Notes: generated from the sequence alone by a model not told the origin. Numbered from the stretch's first letter, positions 16,373-24,666 are shown. The stretch: DNA of 64,000 nucleotides from Amycolatopsis rubida (GCF_900115345.1 NZ_FOWC01000008.1:124001-188000); one strand, 5' to 3'. Numbers and translations are program-made.

Positions 16373-16627
16373 AGGGCGAGCTTTCGCGCACCCCGACGCG
16401 GACGCCGTGGCGGCGTTCGCCGACGAGTTCGGTTCGCTCGTTTTCGCCGGAAACGCAACGGCTTCTCCGGTTCGTCCTCCTCGTCGCGATCTTGATCAAG
16501 AGGGTGGACAGGCGCTTCCGGGGCTCCCTAATGTGTGTTCGGCACGTATCTGACCATTCGGTCGGCAACTTTCCGCACTGAGGGCGCACGAACTCGCCGC
16601 CCCGTGACGCATCCGGAAAGGATCGGC

Positions 16628-17299
16628 ATGTTCCACCTTGACCATTTCTGCCTCGGCGTCCGCGATCTGGGCGAGGGCGTCCGCGGAGTGCGGGAGGAGA
16701 CCGGGCTCGCCTGCTACGACGGGGGCGCCTTCGCGGCGGGCATCGCGAACACGATCTTCCCGCTCGGCGGGGACGTGTACCTGGAAGTCGAGGCGGTGAC
16801 CGCCCCGGCGGCCGAGCGGGACGAGGGAGTCGCGTGGTTCGACCGCGTCGTCTCGGACGGCGACCGGTGGATGTTCTGGAGCCTGCGCGCCGACACCCTC
16901 GACGAGCTGGCCGAGGTCGCGCACCGGCTCGGCGGCGAGGTGGCCCGGCTTCCGGGGCGCGTTCAGCCCGACGGCACCCAGCGCGTCATCACCACCGCGC
17001 CCGGCCCCGGCCGCGCGCTCGACACGTGCTGGCGGCGGGGGCTGCCGAACTGGTTCTACCGCGAGGACCCGGCCACCAATCCGGATCGCGGTGCGGCGGG
17101 GGACGGTGAGCGCGGGGTGGCGGTGACCGGACTGGAGATCGGCGCGGACGCTGGGGAGCTGCGGGAGCACATCGGTGCCGAGACTTTCGACCGCTTGCCG
17201 CTGACGGTCGTGTCCGGACAGCCGGGCGTGCGGGCGGTCACGGTGCGCACCGCTTCCGGGCGCGAGGTCACGCTGCGCAGGCACCCGGCCGGCTTGTAG
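16628..17299 (+). CDS. Glyoxalase-like domain protein (VOC superfamily)
   Basis: 223 aa. The N-terminus FHLDHFCLGVRDLGEGV and later beta-strands (GDVYLEVEAV, WMFWSLRADTLDELAE) match the glyoxalase-like domain group within the VOC superfamily, which hold paired beta-alpha-beta-beta-beta modules. Metal ligands are not evident enough to name an activity. GGAAAGGA lies 6 bp before the ATG at 16628 and defines the start. The next gene, 36 bp downstream, is another VOC protein, suggesting a small unit of related proteins. Confidence 0.75.
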   Translation: MFHLDHFCLGVRDLGEGVRGVREETGLACYDGGAFAAGIANTIFPLGGDVYLEVEAVTAPAAERDEGVAWFDRVVSDGDRWMFWSLRADTLDELAEVAHRLGGEVARLPGRVQPDGTQRVITTAPGPGRALDTCWRRGLPNWFYREDPATNPDRGAAGDGERGVAVTGLEIGADAGELREHIGAETFDRLPLTVVSGQPGVRAVTVRTASGREVTLRRHPAGL

Positions 17300-17335
17300 G
17301 GACGCGTTCCCGGGCAGCTGTGCCAGGATGAACAC

Positions 17336-17701
17336 ATGTTCGATGGATTGCGCACGATCGTGTATCCGGCCGCCGATCTGGCCGCGGCCAAGGGTTGGTG
17401 GACCCGGGTGCTCGGGGTGCCGCCGTACTTCGACGAGCCGTTCTATGTCGGGTACCGCGTGCACGGCTACGAACTGGCACTCGATCCGAACGGCCGCGCG
17501 GAGAACGGCGACGGGCCGGTGACCTACTGGGGAGTGCCCGACGTGGAAGCCGCGGTGGCGAAGCTGGTCGGGGAGGGCGCGGCCGAACACTCGGCGGTGA
17601 CCGATTTCGGCGGCGGGATCCGCGCCGCGCTGGTGCGCGCGCCGGACGGGAACCTGGTCGGGGTGATCGAGAACCCGCATTTCCCGGGCGCTCCGGCTTG
17701 A
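17336..17701 (+). CDS. VOC family protein
   Basis: 121-aa single VOC domain (glyoxalase/bleomycin-resistance/dioxygenase fold). Typical features: IVYPAADLAAAKGWWTRVLG at residues about 8-27, YELALDPNG in the centre, GVPDVEAAVAKLV and the closing ALVRAPDGNLVGVIENP, where the last glutamate sits at the usual metal-ligand position. The N-terminal ligand is not a clear histidine (IVYP). Substrate unknown. Its TGA overlaps the TTG that begins the decayed peptidase gene downstream. Confidence 0.8.
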   Translation: MFDGLRTIVYPAADLAAAKGWWTRVLGVPPYFDEPFYVGYRVHGYELALDPNGRAENGDGPVTYWGVPDVEAAVAKLVGEGAAEHSAVTDFGGGIRAALVRAPDGNLVGVIENPHFPGAPA

Positions 17702-18030
17702 GAAGAGCGCTGGCCGCGGTCGTCGTTCTGGTTCTGCTCGGCGCCGGACTGGTCGTGGTCCACCCTGTCCGGCGATCCAGGCGGTGATCTCCGAACTGGG
17801 CAGTCAGCACACCGAACTGCTCAGTTCCGGGCGAGCCAAGGCGCCGGGTCGAAGCACGGGCCTCGTGCGGATGGATCGTCGATCTCCGCGCCGACACGCG
17901 GCCGATGCTGACCGTGCTGGCCTCGTTGCCGGGAAACGGCGTCGCGGGTTCGTTCGCCGGGCCGGGGCTGGTTCCGGAGTTCTGGTCCGTCCGCCGGGCG
18001 AGAGCCCGGGCACGGACGAGGCCGATCCGG
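17698..18030 (+). pseudogene. Decayed S41-family peptidase gene
   Basis: Three pieces in different frames. Piece 1 (17698-17787) starts TTG and encodes a signal peptide-like LRRALAAVVVLVLLGAGL before a stop. Piece 2 (about 17766-17840) reads CPAIQAVISELGSQHTELLS, like the helix and D/S-H region before the PDZ part of S41 peptidases. Piece 3 (about 17863-17990) reads CGWIVDLRADTRPMLTVLAS and later VAGSFAGPGL, matching the family core normally written GW-(I/V)-(L/V)-DLR-x-N-GGG. The catalytic-serine part is gone. Frameshifts plus loss of long internal stretches show a dead gene; an intact parent would be around 300-350 aa. Confidence 0.7.
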
Positions 18031-18194
18031 TCCGGCCGACCGCGCCCGGCACCGGACCCGGAGGCCGCCGCCGGTGAGCGGCTGCGCACGCGCGTAGCCC
18101 CCGGACCTGCGCGGACTGTCGGAATCGGACGATCGCGGCTACGGTGGTCACCGAGCGTGAATACGTACCGGGGAACTCGGCGGAGGTGCGCGGC

Positions 18195-19067
18195 ATGCGG
18201 TCGATGTGGAAGGGCTCGGTGTCGTTCGGGCTGGTCAGCATCCCGATCCAGCTGTACGCGGCGACCGAGAACAAGAACGTGTCGCTGCGCCAGGTGCACG
18301 TCGCCGACGGCGGGCGGATCCAGTACAAGCGGTTCTGCTCGGTCGACGGCGAGGAGGTGCCCTACTCCGACATCGCCAAGGGCTACGAGCTGCCCGACGG
18401 CGAGATGGTGGTGATCACCGACGCCGACCTCGCCGAGCTGCCGCTGCCCACCCAGCATTCGATCGACGTGCTCGAATTCGTGCCGCTGGAGTCGATCGAC
18501 CCGATCCGGTTCGACCGCACCTACTACCTGGAGCCGCAGAAGAACGCGGTGAAGCCGTACGTGGTGCTGCGCGACGCGCTGCAGAAGGCGAGCCACGTGG
18601 CGATCGCGAAGGTCGCGGTGCGCCAGCGGGAGAGCCTGGCGCTGCTGCGCGTCGTGGACGACGTGCTCGTGATGACCACGATGCTGTGGGCCGACGAGGT
18701 CCGGGTCCCGGATTTCCCGTTCCTGCACGAGGATCCGCCGCAGGTCCGCGCGCAGGAGGTGACCATGGCGGGGTCGCTGATCGACTCGCTGTCGGAGCCG
18801 GTGTTCGAACCGGAGAAATACTCGGACTCCTACCGGGAGGCGCTTGAGGCGATGATCGAGGCGAAGGCGGGCGGCGGCCGGACGGCCGGCGCGCCGAAAC
18901 AGGGGGAGAAGGCCGAGGTCGTCGACCTGATGGCGGCGCTGGAGGCGAGCGTGTCGGCGGCGAAGAAGACCCGCGGGCCCGCCAAGGAGACGAAAAAAGC
19001 CGCCGGCGACGGCAAAGCGGCGGCGAAGAAACCGGCGTCGCGGGCTCGGCGGCCGAAGAGCGCCTGA
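18195..19067 (+). CDS. ku: Ku DNA end-binding protein (non-homologous end joining)
   Basis: 290-aa bacterial Ku, which forms a homodimeric ring on broken DNA ends and recruits LigD. The core MRSMWKGSVSFGLVSIPIQL opens the domain and continues to about residue 235 (EALEAMIEAKAGG); the tail from about 245 is Lys/Ala-rich (AAKKTRGPAKETKKAA), as in extended actinobacterial Ku proteins where it helps DNA binding. GGAGGTG lies 6 bp before the ATG at 18195, which fixes the start; an upstream GTG frame is less likely. No ligase is adjacent, but a LigD-type ligase-domain protein is encoded at 43.7 kb. Confidence 0.95.
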   Translation: MRSMWKGSVSFGLVSIPIQLYAATENKNVSLRQVHVADGGRIQYKRFCSVDGEEVPYSDIAKGYELPDGEMVVITDADLAELPLPTQHSIDVLEFVPLESIDPIRFDRTYYLEPQKNAVKPYVVLRDALQKASHVAIAKVAVRQRESLALLRVVDDVLVMTTMLWADEVRVPDFPFLHEDPPQVRAQEVTMAGSLIDSLSEPVFEPEKYSDSYREALEAMIEAKAGGGRTAGAPKQGEKAEVVDLMAALEASVSAAKKTRGPAKETKKAAGDGKAAAKKPASRARRPKSA

Positions 19068-19104
19068 TCGGGGATTTCGCCGGTACGCGGCTGGCGCGGC
19101 GGAT

Positions 19105-19121
19105 GTTCCGCGCCGCGGAAC
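19105..19121 (+). terminator. Short hairpin after ku
   Basis: GTTCCGC-GCC-GCGGAAC, a perfect 7-bp stem 37 bp after the ku stop, without a T-run. It may terminate ku transcription. The remainder of 19068-19320 shows nothing coding. Confidence 0.45.
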
Positions 19122-19320
19122 AGGGAAATTTCACTGCTGCCGTCCGGAAAACGCCGGTCGTCACGCCGGGTGAGCGAGTGCGGCGGACTTCACCGGACCG
19201 GGGCGCCGACACGCCGCCGGGTATCCTGCGACGGCGAGATTTCCAGTGGTACCAAAGAGGAGTCCGGCCCGGAGCAACCGGCGCCGGGGACTCGAATACC
19301 TGAGCGGAAGGCGGCTGAGC

Positions 19321-19527
19321 ATGGAGTGCGCGTTCTGCACGAGCGGCATCGACCACTGTCACGGCACCCTGGTGGTCCACCCGGACCGCGGGTTCGCCGA
19401 GTGCACCGATCCGTCCTGCCTCGACCTGGACCGGGTCCGGCACGGCCTGATCATCGACTGTCACACCCTCGACGCCGGGTGCGCCTGCACCGGAGCCGAG
19501 AAACCCCTGCTGCGGCAGGCTTCCTGA
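19321..19527 (+). CDS. Cys/His-rich mini-protein, probable zinc-binding
   Basis: 68 aa with eight cysteines: C4 and C7 (CAFC), C14 with H13/H15 (DHCHG), C30, C35, C53 (DCH), C59 and C61 (CACTG). This pattern of C-x-x-C and C/H pairs suggests one or two structural metal sites. GGAAGG lies 9 bp upstream of the ATG. No family is known to me; the gene seems isolated, between ku and the convergent ahcY, and is followed by a bidirectional terminator. Cytoplasmic because no signal sequence is present. Confidence 0.65.
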   Translation: MECAFCTSGIDHCHGTLVVHPDRGFAECTDPSCLDLDRVRHGLIIDCHTLDAGCACTGAEKPLLRQAS

Positions 19528-19630
19528 CCTCCGGCGGCGCCCCGGCCGGCACCCCGCGTGGCCGGGGCGGCTTTACCCGATCGGGTAGCTTGCCGTGTAC
19601 AAGCTGCTTGGCGATGTGCTAACACTACCG

Positions 19631-19673
19631 GGGGTCCTTCGGCTCTCCCTCCCCCTCGGAGCCGGAGGACCCC
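19631..19673. terminator. Bidirectional terminator between mini-protein gene and ahcY
   Basis: 15-bp arms 19631-19645 and 19659-19673 with one G-T type mismatch and a 13-nt C-rich loop. It lies 30 bp beyond the ahcY stop and 100 bp beyond the mini-protein stop, so it can serve both convergent genes. Confidence 0.75.
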
Positions 19674-19702
19674 TTCTCCCGCGGCCGTGCCCGGCGGCGC
19701 GG

Positions 19703-21163
19703 TCAGTAGCGGTAGTGGTCCAGTTTGTACGGCCCGTCCACGTCGACGCCGATGTACTCCGCCTGTTCCTTGCTCAGCTTGGTCAGCCGGACGCCGAGCG
19801 CGTCCAGGTGCAGCCGCGCGACCTTCTCGTCCAGGTGCTTCGGCAGCCGGTACACGTCGTTCGCGTAGTCGCCCGGCTTGCCGAACAGCTCGATCTGCGC
19901 GAGCACCTGGTTCGCGAACGACGCGGACATCACGAACGAGGGATGCCCGGTCGCGTTGCCGAGGTTCATCAGCCTGCCCTCCGACAGCACGATGATCGCG
20001 TGCCCGTCCGGGAAGCGCCATGTGTGCACCTGCGGTTTGACCTCGGTCTTGACGATGCCCGGGATCTTCGCCAGCCCGGCCATGTCGATCTCGTTGTCGA
20101 AGTGGCCGACGTTCGCGACGATCGCCTGGTGCTTCATCCGCGCCATCTGCGCCGCGGAAACGATGCCGAAGTTGCCGGTGGTGGTGAGGAAAATGTCGGC
20201 GCGCTCCACGACGTCGTCGAGTTCGACCACGTCGAGCCCGTCCATCGCGGCCTGCAGCGCGCAGATCGGGTCGACCTCGGTCACCACGACGCGCGCGCCC
20301 TGTCCGCGCAGCGCCTCGACCGCACCCTTGCCGACGTCGCCGTACCCGCACACGACGGCGTACTTTCCGCCGATCATCACGTCGGTGCCGCGGTTGAGGC
20401 CGTCCGGGAGCGAATGGCGGATTCCGTACCTGTTGTCGAACTTCGACTTCGTGACCGAGTCGTTGACATTCATCGCCGGGAACAGCAGCTCGCCGTTGGC
20501 CGCGAGCTGGTACAGCCGGTTCACGCCCGCCGTGGTCTCCTCGGTGACCCCGCGCATCGCGCCGGCGATCCGGGTGAACCGCCGCGGGTCCTGCGCGAGG
20601 CTGGCCGCGAGAGTGCGCAGCAGGATCCGGTAGTCCTCCGGGTCGTCCTCGTGCGCGGCGGGCACCGCGCCCGCCTTCTCGAACTCGGCTCCCTTGTGGA
20701 CGAGCAGGGTCGCGTCGCCGCCGTCGTCCAGGATCATGTTCGGCAGCGCGCCGCCGGGAAAACGGAACAGCTGGTCGGTGCACCACCAGTATTCGTCGAG
20801 GGTTTCGCCCTTCCACGCGAATACCGCGGTGCCCTCGGGCCGCTCCGGCGTTCCGTCCGGGCCGACCACGACCGCCGCGGCCGCCTCGTCCTGGGTGGAG
20901 AAGATGTTGCAGGACACCCAGCGCACCTCGGCGCCGAGCGCGACGAGCGTTTCGATCAGCACCGCGGTCTGCACGGTCATGTGCAGCGAGCCCGCGATGC
21001 GCGCGCCCTTGAGCGGCTGGGAGTCCGCGAACTCGCGGCGCAGCGCCATCAGGCCGGGCATTTCGTGCTCGGCGAGGTCGAGCTGGATGCGTCCGGCCGC
21101 GGCGAGCGACAGGTCGGCGACCGCGAATTCCACGGCGCCGGCGGTGCGCAGGGTGGGCGACAT
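19703..21163 (-). CDS. ahcY: Adenosylhomocysteinase
   Basis: 486-aa S-adenosylhomocysteine hydrolase, cleaving SAH to adenosine and homocysteine to keep methylation going. Recognised features: SCNIFSTQDEAAAA in the N-terminal substrate domain, the NAD-binding glycine motif VCGYGDVGKG, KFDNRYG(I/C)RHS-type signature (KSKFDNRYGIRHSLPDG), NVGHFDNEID, and the C-terminal LDHYRY that reaches into the partner's NAD site. Full length and no missing catalytic parts. GGAACGG lies upstream of the ATG. The upstream region contains only a short GC hairpin (21201-21223), not a recognisable SAH riboswitch. Confidence 0.97.
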   Translation of the reverse strand: MSPTLRTAGAVEFAVADLSLAAAGRIQLDLAEHEMPGLMALRREFADSQPLKGARIAGSLHMTVQTAVLIETLVALGAEVRWVSCNIFSTQDEAAAAVVVGPDGTPERPEGTAVFAWKGETLDEYWWCTDQLFRFPGGALPNMILDDGGDATLLVHKGAEFEKAGAVPAAHEDDPEDYRILLRTLAASLAQDPRRFTRIAGAMRGVTEETTAGVNRLYQLAANGELLFPAMNVNDSVTKSKFDNRYGIRHSLPDGLNRGTDVMIGGKYAVVCGYGDVGKGAVEALRGQGARVVVTEVDPICALQAAMDGLDVVELDDVVERADIFLTTTGNFGIVSAAQMARMKHQAIVANVGHFDNEIDMAGLAKIPGIVKTEVKPQVHTWRFPDGHAIIVLSEGRLMNLGNATGHPSFVMSASFANQVLAQIELFGKPGDYANDVYRLPKHLDEKVARLHLDALGVRLTKLSKEQAEYIGVDVDGPYKLDHYRY

Positions 21164-21259
21164 TTTTTCCGTTCCTTTCGGGGTTTTCGGGCATAACGGA
21201 GCACCGGCGCCTGGCCGGTGCCGGAAAAGGGAGGCGCGCGCGGTGCGGATCAGGCCAGA

Positions 21260-22027
21260 ATGGCGGGCATGGCAGAACGCGCGTTGAGTTTCGGGGCGGT
21301 GGCGGAGGCGTACGAGCGGTACCGTCCGGGATATCCCGCCGAGCTAGCGGAAAAGGTGCTGGACTACGCGGGCGCGCCGGTGGCCGAAGCCCTCGAAATC
21401 GGGGCTGGGACGGGGAAAGCGACCCGGCTCTTCGCGGGACGGGGGATCGCGGTCACCGCGACCGATCCGGATCCGGCGATGCTCGCCGAACTGCGCAAGC
21501 ACCTGCCCGCCGGCGTCGAGACCCGCCGCGGCGCGCTGGAAGACCTGCGGCCGGACCGGCGGTACGGGCTGGTGTACTCGGCCGCGGCGCTGCACTGGAC
21601 GGACCCGGCCGGGCGGTGGCCGCGGATCGCCGCCCTGCTCGCGCCGGGCGGGGTGTTCGCGTCGTTCGGCGGACCGGTCGACCTCGCGGATCCCGTTGTG
21701 CAGAAAGCGATCGACGAGGCTCAAGCGCCGTTTCTGGAGAGCGCGGAGTTCCCGTCGCCGGACGGCACGCCGCCGGGGAACGCACTGCAGTGGCCCGGCA
21801 CGGAACTTGAGCAGTCCGAGTTGTTCGCCGACGTCCGGCAGGTCGTCGTCCGGCAGCGGACGAGGCTGAGCGCGGACGAGCTGATCGGGCTGCTGGCCAC
21901 GGTCTCGGCGTACCTGATTCTGCCGGTTTCGGTGCGGGAGCGGGTTTTCCGGCGGATCCGGCAGGTGCTTCCGGAGACGGTCGAACTGGTCGCCGACCAC
22001 ACGGCCCACCTCGCGCGACGGCGCTGA
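21260..22027 (+). CDS. Class I SAM-dependent methyltransferase
   Basis: 255 aa with the SAM-binding motif I ALEIGAGTGKATRLFA (about residues 38-53), acidic end of strand 2 (TATDPDPAM) and motif for strand 4 (YGLVYSAAALHWTDP). This last HW motif is common in UbiE/TrmB-like and trans-aconitate methyltransferase-like proteins. The substrate is unknown. Two in-frame ATGs (21260 and 21269) are possible starts; neither has a strong ribosome binding site. It diverges from ahcY, which would remove its SAH by-product, but that link is general rather than specific. Confidence 0.82.
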   Translation: MAGMAERALSFGAVAEAYERYRPGYPAELAEKVLDYAGAPVAEALEIGAGTGKATRLFAGRGIAVTATDPDPAMLAELRKHLPAGVETRRGALEDLRPDRRYGLVYSAAALHWTDPAGRWPRIAALLAPGGVFASFGGPVDLADPVVQKAIDEAQAPFLESAEFPSPDGTPPGNALQWPGTELEQSELFADVRQVVVRQRTRLSADELIGLLATVSAYLILPVSVRERVFRRIRQVLPETVELVADHTAHLARRR

Positions 22028-22053
22028 GACGGCCGAAATCGCCAGTGGCACGC

Positions 22054-22078
22054 GGCACCTCCTGAACCAGGAGGCGCC
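22054..22078. terminator. Hairpin between convergent methyltransferase and dinB
   Basis: GGCACCTCCTG-AAC-CAGGAGGCGCC: 11-bp arms with a single mismatch and a 3-nt loop, 27 bp after the methyltransferase stop and 120 bp after the dinB stop. Likely works on both strands. Confidence 0.65.
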
Positions 22079-22198
22079 CTTCGCTCGAAGTCCCGCGGGC
22101 CGAGCGTGGCGGGGAAACCCCGTCGCAGCGCCTCTCGGCCCGGAGCCGCGCCCCAGCGGGCGCGTCCGTTCCACCTTGGCAAGCCCGGCCGGGGCCTG

Positions 22199-23224
22199 TC
22201 AAGCGCGCGGGAATTCGGCGCGGACGCCGAGCAGCCGCACCGGTTTGCCGAAGGCGAAGCGGTCCAGCAGGTCTTGCGCCGCCGCGGCGAGCACGGCCGG
22301 ATCCGAGGACGGTGCGGGCAGCGTCACGCTGTGGGTGTGGGTGTGGAACGGCGCGAACCGCACTTTGACCGCGACGCGCGCCGCGGGACGTCCCTCGTCG
22401 GCGACGTCCCGCGCGACGCGTCCGGCCAGGGTCGCGGTCTCCCTGGCGATGGCGTCGGGGTCGGTGAGGTCTTGCTGGAATGTCGTTTCCCTGCTTCGGG
22501 AACGCGCGACGTACGGGGTCGCGCTCACCTCGGCGTCGCCGATGCCGCCTGCCAGCAGGCGGTACCACGGACCCAGCTTCGGCCCGAACCGCGCGGCGAG
22601 TGCGTCCGGGTCGGCGGCGGCGAGGCCGAGAATGGTGGTGTACCCGGCTTCGGCGAGTTTCTTCGCGGTTTTCCGGCCGATTCCCCATAACGCGTCGGTG
22701 CGCCGTTCCGCCATGACCTCCCACCAGTTTTCCTGGGTGAGCCGGTAGATTCCGGCCGGTTTCGCGAACCCGGTGGCGAGTTTGGCGCGCAGCTTGTTGT
22801 CGCCGATTCCGACCGAGGACGAGAGCCCGGTTTCTTCCTCGACGCCGCGCCGGATTTCCGCGGCGAGCGCCTCGGGATCGTCGGCGGTCGCGCCGAGGAA
22901 AGCCTCGTCCCAGCCGAGCACCTCGACGACCACCGGGAATTCCCGCAGCCGGGCCATGACCCGGTCGGAGACCTCCTGATACGCCGGGGCGTCGACGGGG
23001 AGGAGGACCGCGTCCGGACACCGCTTGACGGCCAGCCGCAGCGGCAGGCCGGAATCGACGCCGAACTCGCGCGCCTCGTAGGACGCGGTCGCCACGACGG
23101 CGCGCTCGGCCGGATCGCCGTTCCCGCCGACGATCACCGGCCGCCCCCGCAACTCCGGCCGCCGCGCGACCTCGACGGCGGCGATGAACTGGTCGAGGTC
23201 GACGTGCAGCACCCAATCGGACAC
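22199..23224 (-). CDS. dinB: DNA polymerase IV (Y-family)
   Basis: 341-aa translesion polymerase. The N-terminus WVLHVDLDQFIAAVE carries the first catalytic aspartate; the usual Y-family D-E pair is seen as GWDEAFLG (canonical S-x-D-E), with RRPELRGRPVIVGG and GIGDNKLRAKLATGFAKP in palm and fingers, helix-hairpin-helix WGIGRKTAKKLAEAG, and the little-finger domain at the end. It lacks an obvious C-terminal beta-clamp motif beyond FPRA. GTG at 23224 is chosen because VLHVDLDQF is the standard start; the upstream in-frame residues are Pro/Arg-rich and unlike the family. No LexA-type box was found upstream. Confidence 0.92.
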   Translation of the reverse strand: MSDWVLHVDLDQFIAAVEVARRPELRGRPVIVGGNGDPAERAVVATASYEAREFGVDSGLPLRLAVKRCPDAVLLPVDAPAYQEVSDRVMARLREFPVVVEVLGWDEAFLGATADDPEALAAEIRRGVEEETGLSSSVGIGDNKLRAKLATGFAKPAGIYRLTQENWWEVMAERRTDALWGIGRKTAKKLAEAGYTTILGLAAADPDALAARFGPKLGPWYRLLAGGIGDAEVSATPYVARSRSRETTFQQDLTDPDAIARETATLAGRVARDVADEGRPAARVAVKVRFAPFHTHTHSVTLPAPSSDPAVLAAAAQDLLDRFAFGKPVRLLGVRAEFPRA

Positions 23225-23273
23225 CGGACCAGTGTGCGGTGCGCGGGGCGGGCGGCGCATCCTGTGGAGAGTG

Positions 23274-23322
23274 CGTGCGGAGAACCCTGACGGAATCAGA
23301 TTCCCGGAGGGCGGCCCTCACG
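23274..23322. repeat. Dispersed palindromic element, degenerate copy
   Basis: The core AACCCTGACGGAATCAG followed by ATTCCCGGAGGG aligns with the element at 11693-11740; the outer arms (CGTGCGGAG and GCCCTCACG) are only partly complementary. It lies between dinB and the DUF3040 gene. Confidence 0.65.
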
Positions 23323-23367
23323 GACCTGTGGCGTCGCGTGCAGGTGCGATGGGCGAGGTCTGTGCGC

Positions 23368-23631
23368 TCACCCGCGGCGGCGGGCGACGTGCGCCGCGAC
23401 CCCGCCCGCCGCGGCGAAGAGGGCGCAGACCGTCAGCGCGGGGCTCGAAGCGGCGATCCCGGCGACCAGAAGGCCGCACGCGGCGACGTCCAGCAGGATC
23501 GCGAACGCGGTCAGCAGCGCGGCGGAACGGGCCGGTTTGCCGCGGCGCAGGGCGGCGGCCAGTTCCGGGTCGCTGGTTTCGAACCAGCGCTCGATCTTGT
23601 CCAGCTCGACGCGTTCGTGGTGACTGAGCAT
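23368..23631 (-). CDS. DUF3040 small membrane protein
   Basis: 87 aa. The start MLSHHERVELDKIERWFETSD is the hallmark of actinobacterial DUF3040 proteins, followed by a basic stretch and two hydrophobic helices (about 36-57 and 60-80). AAGGAG is well placed before the ATG. Function of the family is unknown; members are small membrane proteins often linked to stress regulons, which I cannot test here. Confidence 0.85.
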   Translation of the reverse strand: MLSHHERVELDKIERWFETSDPELAAALRRGKPARSAALLTAFAILLDVAACGLLVAGIAASSPALTVCALFAAAGGVAAHVARRRG

Positions 23632-23789
23632 GGAGGTCTCCTTCGGCGGCCCGCGTGCCGTCCCGGAGGAAGTACCCGTCCCGTCCGCTGGTGAACCGCG
23701 TCACCCTCGATTCACCCGGCTGCCCGAACCCCGCGCGAAATCCGGCGGTTCCGGTCACCGTGCGCGGTCGGCCGGACCGTCCACAAAGG

Positions 23790-24554
23790 TCACGGAGCGC
23801 AAGCGGGTTCCGGTCCGGTGTAGCCCTTCCGTGACGAATCGTCGATGCCGACCTCGCACGGGATCGACGGGTCCACGCGGTTGCCTTCGACCTGGGCGCC
23901 GGTGGAGTGGATCGCCAGGCCGATCGCGTGGTCCGGGCCCGCCGCGAAGGTATTGCCGGTGACGACGGCCTGCTGGACGTCCTCGAACATCAGCGTCTGC
24001 GAGGCCGCGAGAGTTTCGCAGAAGTTGTCCTTGATCAGGAAATCCGTGGTGTGGCCCTTTCCGTCGCCCTCGCCGTCGTTCGGGCCTTCGGCCATCAGGC
24101 ACATGTTGGCGATTTTCTCGCAGCGGTTTCCTTCGATCCGGACGTGGTTGCTCGGCGGGCTGTCGCTGGAGAAGGTCTGCATGCAGTCGGCGTGCGCGCC
24201 GTCGCGGTTCGAGGTCCGGCTGATCGTGTTGTGCTCGATGGCGAGGTAGTCGCCGAAGAACCGGATGCCGTCGCCGTCGCCGCCTTGCGGGGCGGTGATC
24301 CTGGTGTTCTTCAAGGTCACGTGATCGCCGCGGATTTCCACGCCGGGCGCCGGCGGTCTGTCGAGAGTGAATCCGTCGACGACGACCCAGTTGGCGTCGA
24401 CGTCGATGCCGGGGACGGACCTCCCGCCGCCGGAATACACGCGCGGGTGGCCCGGGGTGCCGCCGGCGGTGATGTGCAGCCGGGAACCGGCGTGCGCGGG
24501 CGGGGCGAAGGCAACGGCCAGTACCGCGGCGCCGGCCAGGACGAGGGTGCGCAA
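23790..24554 (-). CDS. Secreted right-handed beta-helix protein
   Basis: 254 aa with a Sec signal peptide (MRTLVLAGAAVLAVAFAPPAHA, cleavage likely after AHA, residue 22). The mature part shows repeated rungs typical of parallel beta-helix proteins: WVVVDGFTL, HVTLKNTRIT, YLAIEHNTIS, HVRIEGNRCE, DFLIKDNFCE, AVVTGNTFAA, GAQVEGNRV. Such folds bind or cleave polysaccharides. Conserved acidic residues of lyases cannot be assigned. Four or more cysteines (CMQ, RCEK, MCLM, FCET, PCEV, ACAP) could form disulfides. It diverges from the kinase operon. Confidence 0.8.
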   Translation of the reverse strand: MRTLVLAGAAVLAVAFAPPAHAGSRLHITAGGTPGHPRVYSGGGRSVPGIDVDANWVVVDGFTLDRPPAPGVEIRGDHVTLKNTRITAPQGGDGDGIRFFGDYLAIEHNTISRTSNRDGAHADCMQTFSSDSPPSNHVRIEGNRCEKIANMCLMAEGPNDGEGDGKGHTTDFLIKDNFCETLAASQTLMFEDVQQAVVTGNTFAAGPDHAIGLAIHSTGAQVEGNRVDPSIPCEVGIDDSSRKGYTGPEPACAP

Positions 24555-24650
24555 GGGTCTCCTCTTTTTCGCTCGGACGGGGGTACGCGGCGAAGATAGG
24601 GCCGGACGGCGGGAGGGGTCCCCGGGCCGCTTTCTGCGGACGCGCGTGAT

Positions 24651-24666
24651 GCAGTACCGTTACTGC
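24651..24666. promoter_or_regulatory. Palindrome upstream of the kinase operon, candidate operator
   Basis: GCAGTACCGTTACTGC has perfect 6-bp arms around CCGT, 42 bp before the GTG of the kinase gene and 96 bp from the divergent beta-helix gene. It could be a transcription-factor site for either. Confidence 0.4.

Noticed and set aside
19219..19224. Sigma-B-type GGGTAT promoter before the Cys-rich mini-protein
   Set aside because: No GTTT-like -35 element lies 14-16 bp upstream.
21164..21259. SAH riboswitch before ahcY
   Set aside because: The 96-bp space holds only a simple GC hairpin; conserved SAH aptamer sequence is absent.
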